From Siniperca chuatsi (taxonomy: Eukaryota; Chordata; Actinopteri; Centrarchiformes; Sinipercidae): a stretch of 64,000 nucleotides of DNA. Positions 15,701-28,400 of this stretch are shown here, piece after piece. How positions within the stretch are numbered: position 1 is the stretch's first letter; each line of letters starts with the position of its first letter. The position numbers were made by a program, and so were the translations under genes. The stretch is taken from assembly GCF_020085105.1 (NCBI RefSeq), contig NC_058063.1, positions 12,243,651 to 12,307,650 on the forward strand, in the 5' to 3' direction. The notes beneath the pieces are model-generated. The model saw nothing but the letters and a program-made list of their open reading frames with translations. It was not told the origin of the DNA and did no database searches.

Positions 15701-18700
15701 TCGTAAGTAAACATGTAATACATGAACCTAAATTTCTCTCCAGTAAGTATTAATGCTGGGCAACGTATATTTACCTTTTGTCACCCATCACTAATTTACA
15801 ACACCTGTAGGCTCAACAACTGGCGGGTCAACAACAACTACCGGGCCGACGACAAGTGGAGGCACCGCAGCTCCCTCACGGTTGTGGTTCTCGCAGCAAC
15901 CTTGGAAGAAGCATTTGTAGAAGAACTCAACAATCGCAGCAGCGTACAATACAGAGCTCTCGAAACACGAGTTGAAACAGCGGTGCGTACAACTTGAAGC
16001 TATTTATAACATTTGATGCTGTCTTGAGTCCATTTGCCATCCTGTTTGATTTCATTAGAAAAGCACTGTCACTTTACTGTGCTTAATGTTTCTCGTTTTG
16101 TTTCCCGCTTACAGTTCGACTCCATCTTCAGTGAGAGATTTGGCCTCCTTTTCATCCGCACCTTTGTCATCGGATTTGGTAATCTTTTAAGTTTTGAAAG
16201 TCTCTGACTTAAACGGCATCAGCTCATAATTAGAACGCTACCTTTTGGGCAATGGTCACATGTATTAAAGTCTTTCGGTGTGAGTGATGAAAAAATATAC
16301 ACTCTGAAATAAAGAAAGAACCCCCTGCAATTTTGAAATATGATCATTTGACGAAGATGTGTGCTTTTCTGTCGGAAGGCCACAAAGGGGCAACATCCAT
16401 GCAGAGTTGGGGCTCCAGTTCAACAACGTGGCGTCACCCGATCAAATCCCACAGGCTGATGCTGTTGCAGACACCTTAATAAGTGCTCTAAATAACCCCA
16501 ACAACACCTTCGGCCTCGCTGTTGATCCCACCTCCATCCAAGTGATTCGTAAGTAAACATGTAATACATGAACCTAAATTTCTCTCCAGTAAGTATTAAT
16601 GCTGGGCAACGTATATTTACCTTTTGTCACCCATCACTAATTTACAACACCTGTAGGCTCAACAACTGGCGGGTCAACAACAACTACCGGGCCGACGACA
16701 AGTGGAGGCACCGCAGCTCCCTCACCGGTTGTGGTTCTCGCAGCAACCTTGGAAGAAGCATTTGTAGAAGAACTCAACAATCGCAGCAGCGTACAATACA
16801 GAGCTCTCGAAACACGAGTTGAAACAGCGGTGCGTACAACTTGAAGCTATTTATAACATTTGATGCTGTCTTGAGTCCATTTGCCATCCTGTTTGATTTC
16901 ATTAGAAAAGCACTGTCACTTTACTGTGCTTAATGTTTCTCGTTTTTGTTTCCCGCTTACAGTTCGACTCCATCTTCAGTGAGAGATTTGGCCTCCTTTT
17001 CATCCGCACCTTTGTCATCGGATTTGGTAATCTTTTAAGTTTTGAAAGTCTCTGACTTAAACGGCATCAGCTCATAATTAGAACGCTACCTTTTGGGCAA
17101 TGGTCACATGTATTAAAGTCTTTCGGTGTGAGTGATGAAAAAATATACACTCTGAAATAAAGAAAGAACCCCCTGCAATTTTGAAATATGATCATTTGAC
17201 GAAGATGTGTGCTTTTCTGTCGGAAGGCCACAAAGGGGCAACATCCATGCAGAGTTGGGGCTCCAGTTCAACAACGTGGCGTCACCCGATCAAATCCCAC
17301 AGGCTGATGCTGTTGCAGACACCTTAATAAGTGCTCTAAATAACCCCAACAACACCTTCGGCCTCGCTGTTGATCCCACCTCCATCCAAGTGATTCGTAA
17401 GTAAACATGTAATACATGAACCTAAATTTCTCTCCAGTAAGTATTAATGCTGGGCAACGTATATTTACCTTTTGTCACCCATCACTAATTTACAACACCT
17501 GTAGGCTCAACAACTGGCGGGTCAACAACAACTACCGGGCCGACGACAAGTGGAGGCACCGCAGCTCCCTCACCGGTTGTGGTTCTCGCAGCAACCTTGG
17601 AAGAAGCATTTGTAGAAGAACTCAACAATCGCAGCAGCGTACAATACAGAGCTCTCGAAACACGAGTTGAAACAGCGGTGCGTACAACTTGAAGCTATTT
17701 ATAACATTTGATGCTGTCTTGAGTCCATTTGCCATCCTGTTTGATTTCATTAGAAAAGCACTGTCACTTTACTGTGCTTAATGTTTCTCGTTTTTGTTTC
17801 CCGCTTACAGTTCGACTCCATCTTCAGTGAGAGATTTGGCCTCCTTTTCATCCGCACCTTTGTCATCGGATTTGGTAATCTTTTAAGTTTTGAAAGTCTC
17901 TGACTTAAACGGCATCAGCTCATAATTAGAACGCTACCTTTTGGGCAATGGTCACATGTATTAAAGTCTTTCGGTGTGAGTGATGAAAAAATATACACTC
18001 TGAAATAAAGAAAGAACCCCCTGCAATTTTGAAATATGATCATTTGACGAAGATGTGTGCTTTTCTGTCGGAAGGCCACAAAGGGGCAACATCCATGCAG
18101 AGTTGGGGCTCCAGTTCAACAACGTGGCGTCACCCGATCAAATCCCACAGGCTGATGCTGTTGCAGACACCTTAATAAGTGCTCTAAATAACCCCAACAA
18201 CACCTTCGGCCTCGCTGTTGATCCCACCTCCATCCAAGTGATTCGTAAGTAAACATGTAATACATGAACCTAAATTTCTCTCCAGTAAGTATTAATGCTG
18301 GGCAACGTATATTTACCTTTTGTCACCCATCACTAATTTACAACACCTGTAGGCTCAACAACTGGCGGGTCAACAACAACTACCGGGCCGACGACAAGTG
18401 GAGGCACCGCAGCTCCCTCACCGGTTGTGGTTCTCGCAGCAACCTTGGAAGAAGCATTTGTAGAAGAACTCAACAATCGCAGCAGCGTACAATACAGAGA
18501 TCTCGAAACACGAGTTGAAACAGCGGTGCGTACAACTTGAAGCTATTTATAACATTTGATGCTGTCTTGAGTCCATTTGCCATCCTGTTTGATTTCATTA
18601 GAAAAGCACTGTCACTTTACTGTGCTTAATGTTTCTCGTTTTGTTTCCCGCTTACAGTTCGACTCCATCTTCAGTGAGAGATTTGGCCTCCTTTTCATCC

Positions 18701-19399
18701 GCACCTTTGTCATCGGATTTGGTAATCTTTTAAGTTTTGAAAGTCTCTGACTTAAACGGCATCAGCTCATAATTAGAACGCTACCTTTTGGGCAATGGTC
18801 ACATGTATTAAAGTCTTTCGGTGTGAGTGATGAAAAAATATACACTCTGAAATAAAGAAAGAACCCCCTGCAATTTTGAAATATGATCATTTGACGAAGA
18901 TGTGTGCTTTTCTGTCGGAAGGCCACAAAGGGGCAACATCCATGCAGAGTTGGGGCTCCAGTTCAACAACGTGGCGTCACCCGATCAAATCCCACAGGCT
19001 GATGCTGTTGCAGACACCTTAATAAGTGCTCTAAATAACCCCAACAACACCTTCGGCCTCGCTGTTGATCCCACCTCCATCCAAGTGATTCGTAAGTAAA
19101 CATGTAATACCACAAGAAGGGAGGTACTATGAGATCAAGCCAAGAAACTGTCAGATTCAAAGTTGATTTGTTCTTTGCTGTGGTGTCATAACATTTCTGA
19201 AAATTAGTCACACCATTTGTTGGTGATAGAGTCCATTATATAAAGGCTTTAATAGATGAGGACTGCCATAACAGGAAAAATGTTTTCAATGTCACCGATG
19301 TGAAATAGATTAAATAAATAACGACTGTCGATTAAGTGGTATCTATTCTATTCTTCTAATTTGGGTAAGTAAATCTTTAAATATATACACCTTTTTACA

Positions 19400-19445
<46 letters not shown>

Positions 19446-22400
19446 AAAATAACAATTGGAGGCTGTATTGATTCTTGTATGGACATTATTTTAATATCCC
19501 TCTCCATAGTGAGATTGCAGGTCAGGGACAGCTACTGTAGTAGAAATACTATAGCTTGAAAAAATGGACAAAAGACAATTTGAAGAAACATTATGACAAG
19601 TTTAGTAAAGAATATGGGATAATTTTCTAATATTGTGTATGTACATTTAAAGAGGTACTCAGCAATTAAGCATTGTATAAAGTTGCACGTGAAACAAATA
19701 AAAAGATTTTAACAACCAATATCATTCCCATTACACTAATAGCAGCCCTGTTTGGCAACATGCGGTACAGCTGAGGCTGATGAAAAGTTAAGGGATGACC
19801 AGTTATCAGAATTCATCCTGAGGGCTAAATGTCTGTACCAAATTTTAATCCATCATATTGTTGTTGAGACCTTTCACTCAAGGTGGTGCTAGAGGAAAAG
19901 TCAGAGGATCACCCCAAGTCACTAGGCTTCATCATGTGGCAACCACGAATGTGTATCCAATAATAATAATATACAGCCCGACATTGCCATCCCTAAAAAA
20001 AAATTCTTCCAGATTAATTTATTTTTCCCATTTACCATATTAACAGACAAAACAGATCAAGCTCATCCAGTATTTGATTATTGATTATTTATTAAGGCAT
20101 CATAAATCAAGCTCAACAACTGGCGGGTCAACAACAACTACCGGGCCGACGACAAGTGGAGGCACCGCAGCTCCCTCACCGGTTGTGGTTCTCGCAGCAA
20201 CCTTGGAAGAAGCATTTGTAGACGAACTCAACAATCGCAGCAGCGTACAATACAGAGATCTCGAAACACGAGTTGAAACAGCGGTGCGTACAACTTGAAG
20301 CTATTTATAACATTTGATGCTGTCTTGAGTCCATTTGCCATCCTGTTTGATTTCATTAGAAAAGCACTGTCACTTTACTGTGCTTAATGTTTCTCGTTTT
20401 TGTTTCCCGCTTACAGTTCGACTCCATCTTCAGTGAGAGATTTGGCCTCCTTTTCATCCGCACCTTTGTCATCGGATTTCGGTAATCTTTTAAGTTTTGA
20501 AAGTCTCTGACTTAAACGGCATCAGCTCATAATTAGAACGCTACCTTTTGGGCAATGGTCACATGTATTAAAGTCTTTCGGTGTGAGTGATGAAAAAATA
20601 TACACTCTGAAATAAAGAAAGAACCCCCTGCAATGTTGAAATATGATCATTTGACGAAGACGTGTGCTTTTCTGTCGGAAGGCCACAAAGGGGCAACATC
20701 CATGCAGAGTTGGGGCTCCAGTTCAACAACGTGGCGTCACCCGATCAAATCCCACAGGCTGATGCTGTTGCAGACACCTTAATAAGTGCTCTAAGTAACC
20801 CCAACAACACCTTCGGCCTCGCTGTTGATCCCACCTCCATCCAAGTGATTCGTAAGTAAACATGTAATACATGAACCTAAATTTCTCTCCAGTAAGTATT
20901 AATGCTGGGCAACGTATATTTACCTTTTGTCACCCATCACTAATTTACAACACCTGTAGGCTCAACAACTGGCGGGTCAACAACAACTACCGGGCCGACG
21001 ACAAGTGGAGGCACCGCAGCTCCCTCACCGGTTGTGGTTCTCGCAGCAACCTTGGAAGAAGCATTTGTAGAAGAACTCAACAATCGCAGCAGCGTACAAT
21101 ACAGAGCTCTCGAAACACGAGTTGAAACAGCGGTGCGTACAACTTGAAGCTATTTATAACATTTGATGCTGTCTTGAGTCCATTTGCCATCCTGTTTGAT
21201 TTCATTAGAAAAGCACTGTCACTTTACTGTGCTTAATGTTTCTCGTTTTTGTTTCCCGCTTACAGTTCGACTCCATCTTCAGTGAGAGATTTGGCCTCCT
21301 TTTCATCCGCACCTTTGTCATCGGATTTGGTAATCTTTTAAGTTTTGAAAGTCTCTGACTTAAACGGCATCAGCTCATAATTAGAACGCTACCTTTTGGG
21401 CAATGGTCACATGTATTAAAGTCTTTCGGTGTGAGAGTGATGAAAAATATACACTCTGAAATAAAGAAAGAACCCCCTGCAATGTTGAAATATGATCATT
21501 TGACGAAGACGTGTGCTTTTCTGTCGGAAGGCCACAAAGGGGCAACATCCATGCAGAGTTGGGGCTCCAGTTCAACAACGTGGCGTCACCCGATCAAATC
21601 CCACAGGCTGATGCTGTTGCAGACACCTTAATAAGTGTTCTAAATAACCCCAACAACACCTTCGGCCTCGCTGTTGATCCCACCTCCATCCAAGTGATTC
21701 GTAAGTAAACATGTAATACATGAACCTAAATTTCTCTCCAGTAAGTATTAATGCTGGGCAACGTATATTTACCTTTTGTCACCCATCACTAATTTACAAC
21801 ACCTGTAGGCTCAACAACTGGCGGGTCAACAACAACTACCGGGCCGACGACAAGTGGAGGCACCGCAGCTCCCTCACCGGTTGTGGTTCTCGCAGCAACC
21901 TTGGAAGAAGCATTTGTAGAAGAACTCAACAATCGCAGCAGCGCACAATACAGAGCTCTCGAAACACGAGTTGAAACAGCGGTGCGTGCAACTTGAAGCT
22001 ATTTATAACATTTGATGCTGTCTTGAGTCCATTTGCCATCCTGTTTGATTTCATTAGAAAAGCACTGTCACTTTACTGTGCTTAATGTTTCTCGTTTTGT
22101 TTCCCGCTTACAGTTCGACTCCATCTTCAGTGAGAGATTTGGCCTCCTTTTCATCCGCACCTTTGTCATCGGTTTGGTAATCTTTTAAGTTTTGAAAGTC
22201 TCTGACTTAAGCGGCATCAGCTCATAATTAGAACGCTACCTTTTGGGCAATGGTCACATGTATTAAAGTCTTTCGGTGTGAGTGATGAAAAAATATACAC
22301 TCTGAAATAAAGAAAGAACCCCCTGCAATTTTGAAATATGATCATTTGACGAAGACGTGTGCTTTTCTGTCGGAAGGCCACAAAGGGGCAACATCCATGC

Positions 22401-25400
22401 AGAGTTGGGGCTCCAGTTCAACAACGTGGCGTCACCCGATCAAATCCCACAGGCTGATGCTGTTGCAGACACCTTAATAAGTGCTCTAAATAACCCCAAC
22501 AACACCTTCGGCCTCGCTTTTGATCCCACCTCCATCCAAGTGATTCGTAAGTAAACATGTAATACATGAACCTAAATTTCTCTCCAGTAAGTATTAATGC
22601 TGGGCAACGTATATTTACCTTTTGTCACCCATCACTAATTTACAACACCTGTAGGCTCAACAACTGGCGGGTCAACAACAACTACCGGGCCGGCGACAAG
22701 TGGAGGCACCGCAGCTCCCTCACCGGTTGTGGTTCTCGCAGCAACCTTGGAAGAAGCATTTGTAGAAGAACTCAACAATCGCAGCAGCGTACAATACACA
22801 GAGCTCTCAAAACACGAGTTGAAACAGCGGTGCGTACAACTTGAAGCTATTTATAACATTTGATGCTGTCTTGAGTCCATTTGCCATCCTGTTTGATTTC
22901 ATTAGAAAAGCACTGTCACTTTACTGTGCTTAATGTTTCTCGTTTTGTTTCCCGCTTACAGTTCGACTCCATCTTCAGTGAGAGATTTGGCCTCCTTTTC
23001 ATCCGCACCTTTGTCATCGGATTTGGTAATCTTTTAAGTTTTGAAAGTCTCTGACTTAAACGGCATCAGCTCATAATTAGAACGCTACCTTTTGGGCAAT
23101 GGTCACATGTATTAAAGTCTTTCGGTGTGAGTGATGAAAAAATATAAACTCTGAAATAAAGAAAGAACCCCCTGCAATTTTGAAATATGATCATTTTACG
23201 AAGATGTGTGCTTTTCTGTCGGAAGGCCACAAAGGGGCAACATCCATGCAGAGTTGGGGCTCCAGTTCAAGAACGTGGCGTCACCCGATCAAATCCCACA
23301 GGCTGATGCTGTTGCAGACACCTTAATAAGTGCTCTAAATAACCCCAACAACACCTTCGGCCTCGCTGTTGATCCCACCTCCATCCAAGTGATTCGTAAG
23401 TAAACATGTAATACATGAACCTAAATTTCTCTCCAGTAAGTATTAATGCTGGGCAACGTATATTTACCTTTTGTCACCCATCACTAATTTACAACACCTG
23501 TAGGCTCAATAACTGGCGGGTCAACAACAACTACCGGGCGGCGACAAGTGGAGGCACCGCAGCTCCCTCACCAGTTGTGGTTCTCGCAGCAACCTTGGAA
23601 GAAGCATTTGTAGAAGAACTCAACAATCGCAGCAGCGTACAATACAGAGCTCTCGAAACACGAGTTGAAACAGCGGTGCGTACAACTTGAAGCTATTTAT
23701 AACATTTGATGCTGTCTTGAGTCCATTTGCCATCCTGTTTGATTTCATTAGAAAAGCACTGTCACTTTACTGTGCTTAATGTTTCTTGTTTTTGTTTCCC
23801 GCTTACAGTTCGACTCCATCTTCAGTGAGAGATTTGGCCTCCTTTTCATCCGCACCTTTGTCATCGGATTTCGGTAATCTTTTAAGTTTTGAAAGTCTCT
23901 GACTTAAATGGCATCAGCTCATAATTAGAACGCTACCTTTTGGGCAATGGTCACATGTATTAAAGTCTTTCGGTTTGAGTGATGAAAAAATATACACTCT
24001 GAAATAAAGAAAGAACCCCCTGTAATTTTGAAATATGATCATTTGACGAAGATGTGTGCTTTTCTGTCGGAAGGCCACAAAGGGGAAACATCCATGCAGA
24101 GTTGGGGCTCCAGTTCAACAACGTGGCGTCACCCGATCAAATCCCACAGGCTGATGCTGTTGCAGACACCTTAATAAGTGCTCTAAGTAACCCCAACAAC
24201 ACCTTCGGCCTCGCTGTTGATCCCACCTCCATCCAAGTGATTCGTAAGTAAACATGTAATACATGAACCTAAATTTCTCTCCAGTAAGTATTAATGCTGG
24301 GCAACGTATATTTACCTTTTGTCACCCATCACTAATTTACAACACCTGTAGGCTCAACAACTGGCGGGTCAACAACAACTACCGGGCCGACGACAAGTGG
24401 AGGCACCGCAGCTCCCTCACCGGTTGTGGTTCTCGCAGCAACCTTGGAAGAAGCATTTGTAGAAGAACTCAACAATCGCAGCAGCGTACAATACAGAGCT
24501 CTCGAAACACGAGTTGAAACAGCGGGTGCGCACAACTTGAAGCTATTTATAACATTTGATGCTGTCTTGAGTCCATTTGCCATCCTGTTTGATTTCATTA
24601 GAAAAGCACTGTCACTTTACTGTGCTTAATGTTTCTCGTTTTTGTTTCCCGCTTACAGTTCGACTCCATCTTCAGTGAGAGATTTGGCCTCCTTTTCATC
24701 CGCACCTTTGTCATCGGATTTGGTAATCTTTTAAGTTTTGAAAGTCTCTGACTTAAGCGGCATCAGCTCATAATTAGAACGCTACCTTTTGGGCAATGGT
24801 CACATGTATTAAAGTCTTTCGGTGTGAGTGATGAAAAAATATACACTCTGAAATAAAGAAAGAACCCCCTGCAATTTTGAAATATGATCATTTGACGAAG
24901 ATGTGTGCTTTTCTGTCGGAAGGCCACAAAGGGGCAACATCCATGCAGAGTTGGGGCTCCAGTTCAACAACGTGGCGTCACCCGATCAAATCCCACAGGC
25001 TGATGCTGTTGCAGACACCTTAATAAGTGCTCTAAATAACCCCAACAACACCTTCGGCCTCGCTGTTGATCCCACCTCCATCCAAGTGATTCGTAAGTAA
25101 ACATGTAATACATGAACCTAAATTTCTCTCCAGTAAGTATTAATGCTGGGCAACGTATATTTACCTTTTGTCACCCATCACTAATTTACAACACCTGTAG
25201 GCTCAACAACTGGCGGGTCAACAACAACTACCGGGCCGACGACAAGTGGAGGCACCGCAGCTCCCTCACCAGTTGTGGTTCTCGCAGCAACCTTGGAAGA
25301 AGCATTTGTAGAAGAACTCAACAATCGCAGCAGCGTACAATACAGAGCTCTCGAAACACGAGTTGAAACAGCGGTGCGTACAACTTGAAGCTATTTATAA

Positions 25401-28400
25401 CATTTGATGCTGTCTTGAGTCCATTTGCCATCCTGTTTGATTTCATTAGAAAAGCACTGTCACTTTACTGTGCTTAATGTTTCTCGTTTTGTTTCCGCTT
25501 ACAGTTCGACTCCATCTTCAGTGAGAGATTTGGCCTCCTTTTCATCCGCACCTTTGTCATCGGATTTTGGTAATCTTTTAAGTTTTGAAAGTCTCTGACT
25601 TAAATGGCATCAGCTCATAATTAGAACGCTACCTTTTGGGCAATGGTCACATGTATTAAAGTCTTTCGGTGTGAGTGATGAAAAATATACACTCTGAAAT
25701 AAAGAAAGAACCCCTGTAATTTTGAAATATGATCATTTGACGAAGATGTGTGCTTTTCTGTCGGAAGGCCACAAAGGGGAAACATCCATGCAGAGTTGGG
25801 GCTCCAGTTCAACAACGTGGCGTCACCCGATCAAATCCCACAGGCTGATGCTGTTGCAGACACCTTAATAAGTGCTCTAAGTAACCCCAACAACACCTTC
25901 GGCCTCGCTGTTGATCCCACCTCCATCCAAGTGATTCGTAAGTAAACATGTAATACATGAACCTAAATTTCTCTCCAGTAAGTATTAATGCTGGGCAACG
26001 TATATTTACCTTTTGTCACCCATCACTAATTTACAACACCTGTAGGCTCAACAACTGGCGGGTCAACAACAACTACCGGGCCGACGACAAGTGGAGGCAC
26101 CGCAGCTCCCTCACCGGTTGTGGTTCTCGCAGCAACCTTGGAAGAAGCATTTGTAGAAGAACTCAACAATCGCAGCAGCGTACAATACAGAGCTCTCGAA
26201 ACACGAGTTGAAACAGCGGTGCGCACAACTTGAAGCTATTTATAACATTTGATGCTGTCTTGAGTCCATTTGCCATCCTGTTTGATTTCATTAGAAAAGC
26301 ACTGTCACTTTACTGTGCTTAATGTTTCTCGTTTTTGTTTCCCGCTTACAGTTCGACTCCATCTTCAGTGAGAGATTTGGCCTCCTTTTCATCCGCACCT
26401 TTGTCATCGGATTTGGTAATCTTTTAAGTTTTGAAAGTCTCTGACTTAAACGGCATCAGCTCATAATTAGAACGCTACCTTTTGGGCAATGGTCACATGT
26501 ATTAAAGTCTTTCGGTGTGAGTGATGAAAAAATATACACTCTGAAATAAAGAAAGAACCCCCTGCAATTTTGAAATATGATCATTTGACGAAGATGTGTG
26601 CTTTTCTGTCGGAAGGCCACAAAGGGGCAACATCCATGCAGAGTTGGGGCTCCAGTTCAACAACGTGGCGTCACCCGATCAAATCCCACAGGCTGATGCT
26701 GTTGCAGACACCTTAATAAGTGCTCTAAATAACCCCAACAACACCTTCGGCCTCGCTGTTGATCCCACCTCCATCCAAGTGATTCGTAAGTAAACATGTA
26801 ATACATGAACCTAAATTTCTCTCCAGTAAGTATTAATGCTGGGCAACGTATATTTACGTTTTGTCACCCATCACTAATTTACAACACCTGTAGGCTCAAC
26901 AACTGGCGGGTCAACAACAACCACCGGGCCGACGACAAGTGGAGGCACCGCAGCTCCCTCACCGGTTGTGGTTCTCGCAGCCACCTTGGAAGAAGCATTT
27001 GTAGAAGAACTCAACAATCGCAGCAGCGTACAATACAGAGCTCTCGAAACACGAGTTGAAACAGCGGTGCGTACAACTTGAAGCTATTTATAACATTTGA
27101 TGCTATCTTGAGTCCATTTGCCATCCTGTTTGATTTCATTAGAAAAGCACTGTCACTTTACTGTGCTTAATGTTTCTCGTTTTGTTTCCCGCTTACAGTT
27201 CGACTCCATCTTCAGGAGAGATTTGGCCTCCTTTTCATCCGCACCTTTGTCATCGGATTTGGTAATCTTTTAAGTTTTGAAAGTCTCTGACTTAAACGGC
27301 ATCAGCTCATAATTAGAACGCTACCTTTTGGGCAATGGTCACATGTATTAAAGTCTTTCGGTGTGAGTGATGAAAAAATATACACTCTTAAATAAAGAAA
27401 GAACCCCTGCAATTTTGAAATATGATCATTTGACGAAGATGTGTGCTTTTTCTGTCGGAAGGCCACAAAGGGGAAACATCCATGCAGAGTTGGGGCTCCA
27501 GTTCAACAACGTGGCGTCACCCGATCAAATCCCACAGGCTGATGCTGTTGCAGACACCTTAATAAGTGCTCTAAATAACCCCAACAACACCTTCGGCCTC
27601 GCTGTTGATCCCACCTCCATCCAAGTGATTCGTAAGTAAACATGTAATACATGAACCTGAATTTCTCTCCAGTAAGTATTAATGCTGGGCAACGTATATT
27701 TACCTTTTGTCACCCATCACTAATTTACAACACCTGTAGGCTCAACAACTGGCGGGTCAACAACAACTACCGGGCCGACGACAAGTGGAGGCACCGCAGC
27801 TCCCTCACCGGTTGTGGTTCTCGCAGCAACCTTGGAAGAAGCATTTGTAGAAGAGCTCAACAATCGCAGCAGCGTACAATACAGAGATCTCGAAACACGA
27901 GTTGAAACAGCGGTGCATACAACTTGAAGCTATTTATAACATTTGATGCTGTCTTGAGTCCATTTGCCATCCTGTTTGATTTCATTAGAAAAGCACTGTC
28001 ACTTTACTGTGCTTAATGTTTCTCGTTTTTTTTTCCCGCTTACAGTTCGACTCCATCTTCAGTGAGAGATTTGGCCTCCTTTTCATCCGCACCTTTGTCA
28101 TCGGATTTCGGTAATCTTTTAAGTTTTGAAAGTCTCTGACTTAAACGGCATCAGCTCATAATTAGAACGCTACCTTTTGGGCAATGGTCACATGTATTAA
28201 AGTCTTTCGGTGTGAGTGATGAAAAAATATACACTCTGAAATAAAGAAAGAACCCCCTGCAATTTTGAAATATGATCATTTGACGAAGATGTGTGCTTTT
28301 CTGTCGGAAGGCCACAAAGGGGAAACATCCATGCAGAGTTGGGGCTCCAGTTCAACAACGTGGCGTCACCCGATCAAATCCCACAGGCTGATGCTGTTGC

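Noticed and set aside
79-19211. Minus-strand frames of ~69 and ~82 codons recurring in the array
   Set aside because: They are antisense shadows of exon A and its intron, repeated because the unit is repeated; no promoter or splice logic.
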